Below, piece by piece: positions 63,826-64,000 of a DNA stretch of 64,000 bases. Origin of the DNA: Labrys monachus. GTDB taxonomy: Bacteria; Pseudomonadota; Alphaproteobacteria; Rhizobiales; Labraceae. The notes under the pieces are model-generated. The model made no database searches, was not told where the DNA came from, and worked only from the letters and a program-made list of their open reading frames with translations. The position numbers and the translations under genes were made by a program. Position 1 is the first letter of the stretch. Each line of letters opens with the position of its first letter. The DNA is taken from positions 1,693,501 to 1,757,500 of the forward strand of contig NZ_JAUSVK010000001.1 of NCBI RefSeq assembly GCF_030814655.1, written 5' to 3'.

Positions 63826-64000
63826 TCACCGCTTCCACCCCCGTCCGGCCTTGCCGCCGCCCTTCTTCCGCACTTCCGCGCCCAGCGGCACCTCGCGGTC
63901 GGTGCCGGGGCCCATGCTGTCCAGCCCGGGCTTGGCCGCGCGGGTCTTCGGCAGGTTGGCGGCGTCGCCATAGGCTTTCGGCCCCTTATACGCGCCGGCC
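63826..64000 (-). CDS. Basic C-terminal fragment of an unidentified protein (runs off the right edge)
   Basis: Open to the window edge: AGAYKGPKAYGDAANLPKTR, AAKPGLDSMGPGTDREVPLG, AEVRKKGGGKAGRGWKR-stop. The lysine/glycine-rich, ordered-looking tail and GC-rich codon use support a real gene whose start is outside. I do not recognise it. The alternative frame here gives low-complexity protein. Confidence 0.5.
   Translation of the reverse strand, partial: AGAYKGPKAYGDAANLPKTRAAKPGLDSMGPGTDREVPLGAEVRKKGGGKAGRGWKR

Overview
The window is GC-rich DNA from an alphaproteobacterium, most likely of the Hyphomicrobiales (rhizobial) group. This is inferred from base composition, an Omp25/RopB-type outer membrane barrel, a DUF1127 mini-protein, many small secreted proteins and REP-like palindromes. 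Two parts are more AT-rich and look transferred: about 43.2-50.7 kb and 60.3-63.8 kb.

Layout. 0-4 kb: end of moaD, moaE, biosynthetic-type threonine deaminase (ilvA) and a secreted caspase-like protein. 4.2-12.1 kb: a ribose-type ABC importer (binding protein, double ATPase, permease) with an ABM protein, a VOC protein and a Gfo/Idh/MocA dehydrogenase. It is read away from two IclR-type regulators, one of which is an unusual fusion to a sugar-binding domain. 12.3-15.2 kb: two efflux pumps (MATE and Fsr type) separated by three perfect hairpins. 15.6-25.8 kb: secreted proteins, RNase T2, a frameshifted DUF2161 gene, a predicted PPi-dependent phosphofructokinase, a RES/Xre toxin-antitoxin pair, a VOC/secreted-protein chimera and a long gene-free stretch with palindromes. 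25.8-27.1 kb: a complete IS5-type insertion sequence with a 4-bp target duplication. 27.6-33 kb: secreted and outer-membrane proteins, relics of HigA, RAYT and AHSA1 genes, a HEPN-like gene and yceH.

33.1-37.3 kb: a tryptophan/kynurenine module (kynureninase, kynurenine formamidase, 2-aminobenzoate-CoA ligase) predicted to turn N-formylkynurenine into 2-aminobenzoyl-CoA. 37.5-41.2 kb: an SDR, hydrolase and APC permease operon with ATGA overlaps, divergent from an XRE-cupin regulator. 41.4-43.1 kb: an F420-dependent-NADP-reductase-like protein divergent from a LysR regulator.

43.2-50.7 kb: an island bounded by two group II introns whose 3' ends are almost identical. It carries a 5'-truncated ArdC-like antirestriction gene, an I78-like protein, a phage-type holin/nested spanin set, a RelA/SpoT-domain protein and a broken DUF4160/DUF2442 pair. 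50.7-59.7 kb: SDRs, a GMC oxidoreductase with a decayed partial copy, a methyltransferase, and a carnitine-like CoA-transferase/dehydrogenase/lipocalin operon with a divergent LysR regulator. 60.3-63.8 kb: a second block built to the same plan (5'-truncated intron end, cargo, ISAs1 remnant, DUF2442/DUF4160). Its cargo is an AlbA_2 (Schlafen-like) protein and an unrecognised partner, the best candidate for an undescribed system.

The intron target is still present uninterrupted in the ISAs1 remnant at 63.18 kb, which fixes the boundaries of intron 1. Recombination between intron copies is the simplest inferred explanation for the mosaic. No tRNA, rRNA or CRISPR array was recognised.
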